Source: Oscillospiraceae bacterium
GTDB lineage: Bacteria > Bacillota > Clostridia > Oscillospirales > Acutalibacteraceae
Assembly: GCA_021640185.1 (NCBI GenBank)
Contig: JAJXDX010000052.1
Span: 1 to 9,081, forward strand
Length of the DNA: 9,081 bases
Direction: 5' to 3'
The position numbers and the translations under genes are program-made. This document shows, piece by piece, positions 6,369 through 9,081 of the stretch. The notes beneath the pieces are model-generated. The model ran no database searches. It had not been told where the DNA came from and worked only from the letters and a program-made list of their open reading frames with translations. Within the stretch, counting starts at the first letter, position 1, and each line of letters begins with the position of its first letter.

Positions 6369-6959
6369 ATGGATGTGACCCGGCACTACGATCTGCTGAT
6401 CGACGAAAACAACGATCCTTTTAACGATCCGCCCGTTTTGCAGGCCTATATGGATCGGTGGGATGGGCAGCCGTTCATCGAACTGATGGCTCTGCGGCAG
6501 GATAATACCGTCCTTGAAATAGGGATCGGCACCGGAAGGCTCGCGCGAAAAGTCGCCCCGCGTTGCCTGCGGCTCACCGGGATCGACATCTCCCCCAAAA
6601 CGGTCGAAAGAGCAAAGGCGAACCTAACGGCTTATCCCAATATCGATCTGCTCTGCGCCGACTTCTTGCGGCACCCGTTCACGCAGACTTATGACGTGAT
6701 CTATTCGTCTTTGACGATGATGCATTTTGCCGATAAGCAAAAGGTCATCGAAAAGGTCGTCCGCCTTTTGAATGGCGGCGGCCGTTTCTGCTTATCGATC
6801 GATAAAGATCGGAGCGAGTATATCGACATGGGCAGCAGAAAACTCCGGGTCTACCCCGATACGGTGGAGAATATCACCTCGCTGACCGAAAAAGCAGGGA
6901 TGAAGACCGATACCGTCCGCGAGATCGAGAACGCTTTCCTTATTTCCTGCCAAAAGTGA
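6369..6959 (+). CDS. Class I SAM-dependent methyltransferase
   Basis: A 196-residue cytosolic protein with a Rossmann-type methyltransferase core. Motif I is VLEIGIGTGRLA (48-59), which binds S-adenosylmethionine. GIDIS (71-75) supplies the acidic residue D73 after strand 2, CADF (96-99) is motif II with D98, and YDVIYSSLTMMHF (108-120) is the strand 4 region. LLNGGGRFCLSI (133-144) is strand 5. The family is clear; the substrate is not, and a small molecule is a fair guess. ATG 6369 is chosen because GGAGG (6356-6360) lies eight bases before it. The frame stays open upstream through the tRNA, but starts there would translate tRNA and terminator sequence. No clear promoter is seen between the terminator and this gene. 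Its codons are less GC-rich than those of the tex operon. Confidence 0.88.
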   Translation: MDVTRHYDLLIDENNDPFNDPPVLQAYMDRWDGQPFIELMALRQDNTVLEIGIGTGRLARKVAPRCLRLTGIDISPKTVERAKANLTAYPNIDLLCADFLRHPFTQTYDVIYSSLTMMHFADKQKVIEKVVRLLNGGGRFCLSIDKDRSEYIDMGSRKLRVYPDTVENITSLTEKAGMKTDTVREIENAFLISCQK

Positions 6960-7038
6960 CCGGTCTGCGCTCTCTCGCCCCGCCCGCAACCCCCAAAAAC
7001 TCGCCGCCCGGCGGTGTGAAAAGATGACCATGGAACAA

Positions 7039-7045
7039 GGGGAGG
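7039..7045 (+). promoter_or_regulatory. Shine-Dalgarno GGGGAGG for the helicase N-terminal frame
   Basis: GGGGAGG lies eight bases before ATG 7054, which favours that start over an in-frame ATG at 7024 that has no comparable site. The 94-base gap after the methyltransferase (6960-7053) shows no convincing promoter and only a short GC inverted repeat near 7002-7014. Confidence 0.7.
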
Positions 7046-7053
7046 AAACACCG

Positions 7054-7314
7054 ATGGGACTGATCGGAAAGATCGTTTCCCGGCACAGGCAAAAGGTCGA
7101 GGAGCGAAACCGGCGCTGCGACGACCTGATCGTGCGGATCGACCGCGCATCAGCCGAGTTGGAGCAGTTGTTCTCCGATCCGCAGATTTTCGTTGACCCT
7201 GCGCAGGAGCAACGGTGGAAAATGCGCCATGCGTCCTTGCTTTTGCCGATGGATGCGGCGGAGAGCAAGCGGCTCAAAAAAGCATCCCGCTATCATGACC
7301 TGCTGTTGAAGTAG
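7054..7314 (+). CDS. N-terminal piece of a helicase IV-like protein, ended by amber stop
   Basis: An 86-residue product that begins MGLIGKIVSRHRQKVEE. It is charged and probably helical (about 10-45 and 62-86). Taken alone it has no recognised domain. The helicase motor downstream is in the same reading frame, with no other stop, and several SF1 helicases of this type have a similar charged N-terminal region before the Q motif. The best reading is therefore the front of that gene, cut off by TAG 7312-7314. A free-standing small protein cannot be excluded: it has a strong RBS and a proper start. It continues the region of lower GC that starts after the tRNA. Confidence 0.7.
   Translation: MGLIGKIVSRHRQKVEERNRRCDDLIVRIDRASAELEQLFSDPQIFVDPAQEQRWKMRHASLLLPMDAAESKRLKKASRYHDLLLK
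7312..7314 (+). other. In-frame TAG interrupting the helicase reading frame
   Basis: Frame 1 is open from ATG 7054 to the window end (676 codons) apart from codon 87, TAG. The flanking peptides, RYHDLLLK before and TGLSNCAGRLKARI after, look like one continuous charged helical linker. A single base change from CAG, AAG, GAG or TGG would produce this stop. TAG is used as a normal stop at 3973-3975, so general recoding is unlikely. Confidence 0.85.
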
Positions 7315-9081
7315 ACCGGCTTGTCAAACTGTGCTGGCCGGCTCAAAGCACGGATCGTTCTGCATAACAAAAATGCGGCTGACATCAGGATCCAAGATGC
7401 GTACGCACTGATCGGGAACGTCGAGGGCAGGCAGCTGGATCGGCAGCAAATGTCGTGCATCGTGAAGGAAGCCCATAACCATTTGGTGATCGCCGGAGCG
7501 GGGACGGGGAAGACCACCACCATCGTGGGCAAGATCAAATTCCTGCTCCGATCGGGCAAATGCGCGCCGGAGGATATTTTGGTCCTGTCGTTCACCAACG
7601 CCTCTGCCGCCGAGATGAAGGCACGCATCGAAAAAGAGGCCGGACACGCGATAGCCGCCTCGACCTTCCATAAGCTCGGGATGGATATCCTGACCAAGGT
7701 GAACGGTGTGGTCCCCAAGATCACACAACTCGATCTGCGCAAGTTCATCCGCGAACAGATCGAACGGAATATGCAGTCCCGGCAATATCTGCAGCTACTG
7801 TGCAGCTATCTGTTGTTCGGGCGCGTGATCTGTCGTTCGGAGTTTTCGTTCACGTCCCAAGCGGAGTATGACGAATACCTCAAACTGGACCCGCCGACCA
7901 CGATCAAAAACGAAAAAGTCAAAAGCTACGGCGAGATGGACATCGCGAATTTCCTTTTGCAAAACGGCGTGCGCTATATTTATGAAGAACCGTACAAGAT
8001 CGACACCCGCACAAGCGAATACGGGCAGTATAAGCCCGACTTTTATCTGCCGGACTACGGGATCTACATCGAATATTTCGGCATCGATAAAAATGGGGAA
8101 GTCCCCTTGTATTTCCAAGGGACGGACGGGATGACGGCCACGCAGACCTATCAGCGTTCCATGGAATGGAAACGGGCGCTGCATCGGGAAAACGGCACCG
8201 TCATGATCGAATGCTATGCCTACGAGAAATTCGACGGCGAACTGCTCGATCGCCTAAAGGAAAAGCTTGCCGCAAGCGGGGCGGAGTTGGCCCCGCAGGA
8301 TCCCGAGCAGCTGTGGCAGCAGCTGTCCGCCGGCGAGCGTTCTGTCCTTGACGGGATCGTCGAGCTGTTCGAAACGGCCGTCAACCTGATCAAAAGCAAC
8401 GGCTATACGATCGAAACGGTGCGCCGGCTGAACGCAGGCACCGCCGAGGCGCAAACCAACGCCGTGATCCTCTCCCTGCTCGAACCGGTCTATCGCGCCT
8501 ACCTTTCGCACTTGGCCCAAAACGAAGAGATCGATTTCCACGATATGATCAACACGGCGGCGGCTTACGTCGCGCAGGGCAAGTTCATGCACGCCTACCG
8601 CTATGTCATCGTGGACGAATATCAGGACATCTCCAAAGCGCGGTTCTCTTTGCTGAACACGATGAGGAGATCGCACGATTTTGACCTGTTCTGCGTCGGT
8701 GACGACTGGCAGAGCATCTATCGCTTTGCCGGCAGCGATATCGGCTATATTTTAAATTTCGAGCGGTATTGGGGCCCGACGGAGATCAGCCGTATCGAAA
8801 CGACCTACCGTTTCCCGCAAAAACTCGTCGATATCAGCAGCAGCTTCATCATGAAGGATCCCGCACAGATCAAAAAGGATATCAAAGGCACGGGCGATCC
8901 TGCCGGATCCGTTTTGGGCGAGATCGACGGCTACACCGAAAAGTATGCCGTCAAGTTCACGGTCGATAAGCTGGACGATCTGCCCAAGGGCAGCAGCGTG
9001 TTTTTTATCGGCCGGTATTCCTTCGATGTCAAGCTGCTGAGCGATAACGAGCAGCTTGCCTGCCGGTACGAACGGCGCGTC
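7315..9081 (+). CDS. Helicase IV (HelD)-like SF1 DNA helicase, partial, cut from its N-terminus by TAG
   Basis: Open frame to the window edge; numbering counts from M1 at 7054. Q motif LDRQQ (128-132), Walker A GAGTGKTT (148-155, K153), motif Ia SFTNASAAEM (179-188), motif Ib STFHKLG, Walker B DEYQD (521-525), motif III GDDWQSIYRFAG (549-560) and motif IV TYRFP (584-588). Motifs V and VI lie beyond the window. Between Ib and II is an insert with E294, PDFYLP (D329) and YIEYFG (E340), a PD-(D/E)xK nuclease-like pattern in which Y342-region residues replace the usual lysine; such an insert is typical of helicase IV. The likely role is ATP-driven DNA unwinding in repair. After the TAG the first possible starts are TTG 7321 and ATG 7450; neither has a clear RBS, and ATG 7450 would remove the Q motif. 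It may be a pseudogene, a read-through product or a reinitiated protein. Confidence 0.85.

Noticed and set aside
7312..7314. Pyrrolysine insertion or general TAG recoding
   Set aside because: No pyl genes or insertion structure are visible, helicases are not known pyrrolysine proteins, and TAG ends the DUF2344 gene normally. It remains only as a remote option.
6300..9081. Defence system made of the methyltransferase and helicase
   Set aside because: The methyltransferase has no DNA-methylase motif such as NPPY or DPPY, the helicase resembles a housekeeping helicase IV, and no toxin, sensor or restriction gene is present.

Overview
The window looks like a chromosomal piece from a GC-rich Clostridia-type Bacillota, perhaps a gut Oscillospirales relative. 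This is inferred from very strong AGGAGG-type ribosome binding sites, TTG start codons, a tRNA gene with encoded CCA, and a separate radical SAM / DUF2344 gene pair. No taxonomic search could be run.

Left part (1-470, minus strand): two tandem half-size TauE/SafE (TSUP) membrane permease genes joined by a GTGA overlap. The second runs off the left edge. They diverge from the next block across only 32 bases.

Core operon (503-6155, plus strand): a Gfo/Idh/MocA oxidoreductase, a TIGR03960-type radical SAM protein, its small partner of the TIGR03936/DUF2344 family, and the Tex transcription accessory protein. The first three genes overlap (8 and 26 bases) and tex follows after 23 bases, so they are probably co-transcribed. 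The last two genes both appear to start with TTG, each placed by a good Shine-Dalgarno.

tRNA unit (6152-6342): a consensus sigma-70 promoter (TTGACA, 17 bases, TATGAT) whose -35 box contains the tex stop codon, a GC-rich hairpin at the expected transcription start, tRNA-Leu(UAA), and a strong intrinsic terminator beginning right after the CCA. This is a complete single-gene tRNA transcription unit.

Right part (6369-9081, plus strand): base composition drops visibly. It holds a small class I SAM methyltransferase and a helicase IV (HelD)-like SF1 helicase that runs off the right edge. The helicase reading frame is continuous from an ATG with a good RBS at 7054 to the window end, except for one in-frame TAG at 7312-7314. 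That stop separates an 86-residue N-terminal piece from the Q motif and Walker A motor. It is the most unusual thing in the window: amber-mutated pseudogene, split gene, read-through, or sequencing error. No stretch over 300 bases lacks a gene. I see no CRISPR array, insertion sequence, integrase or phage gene.
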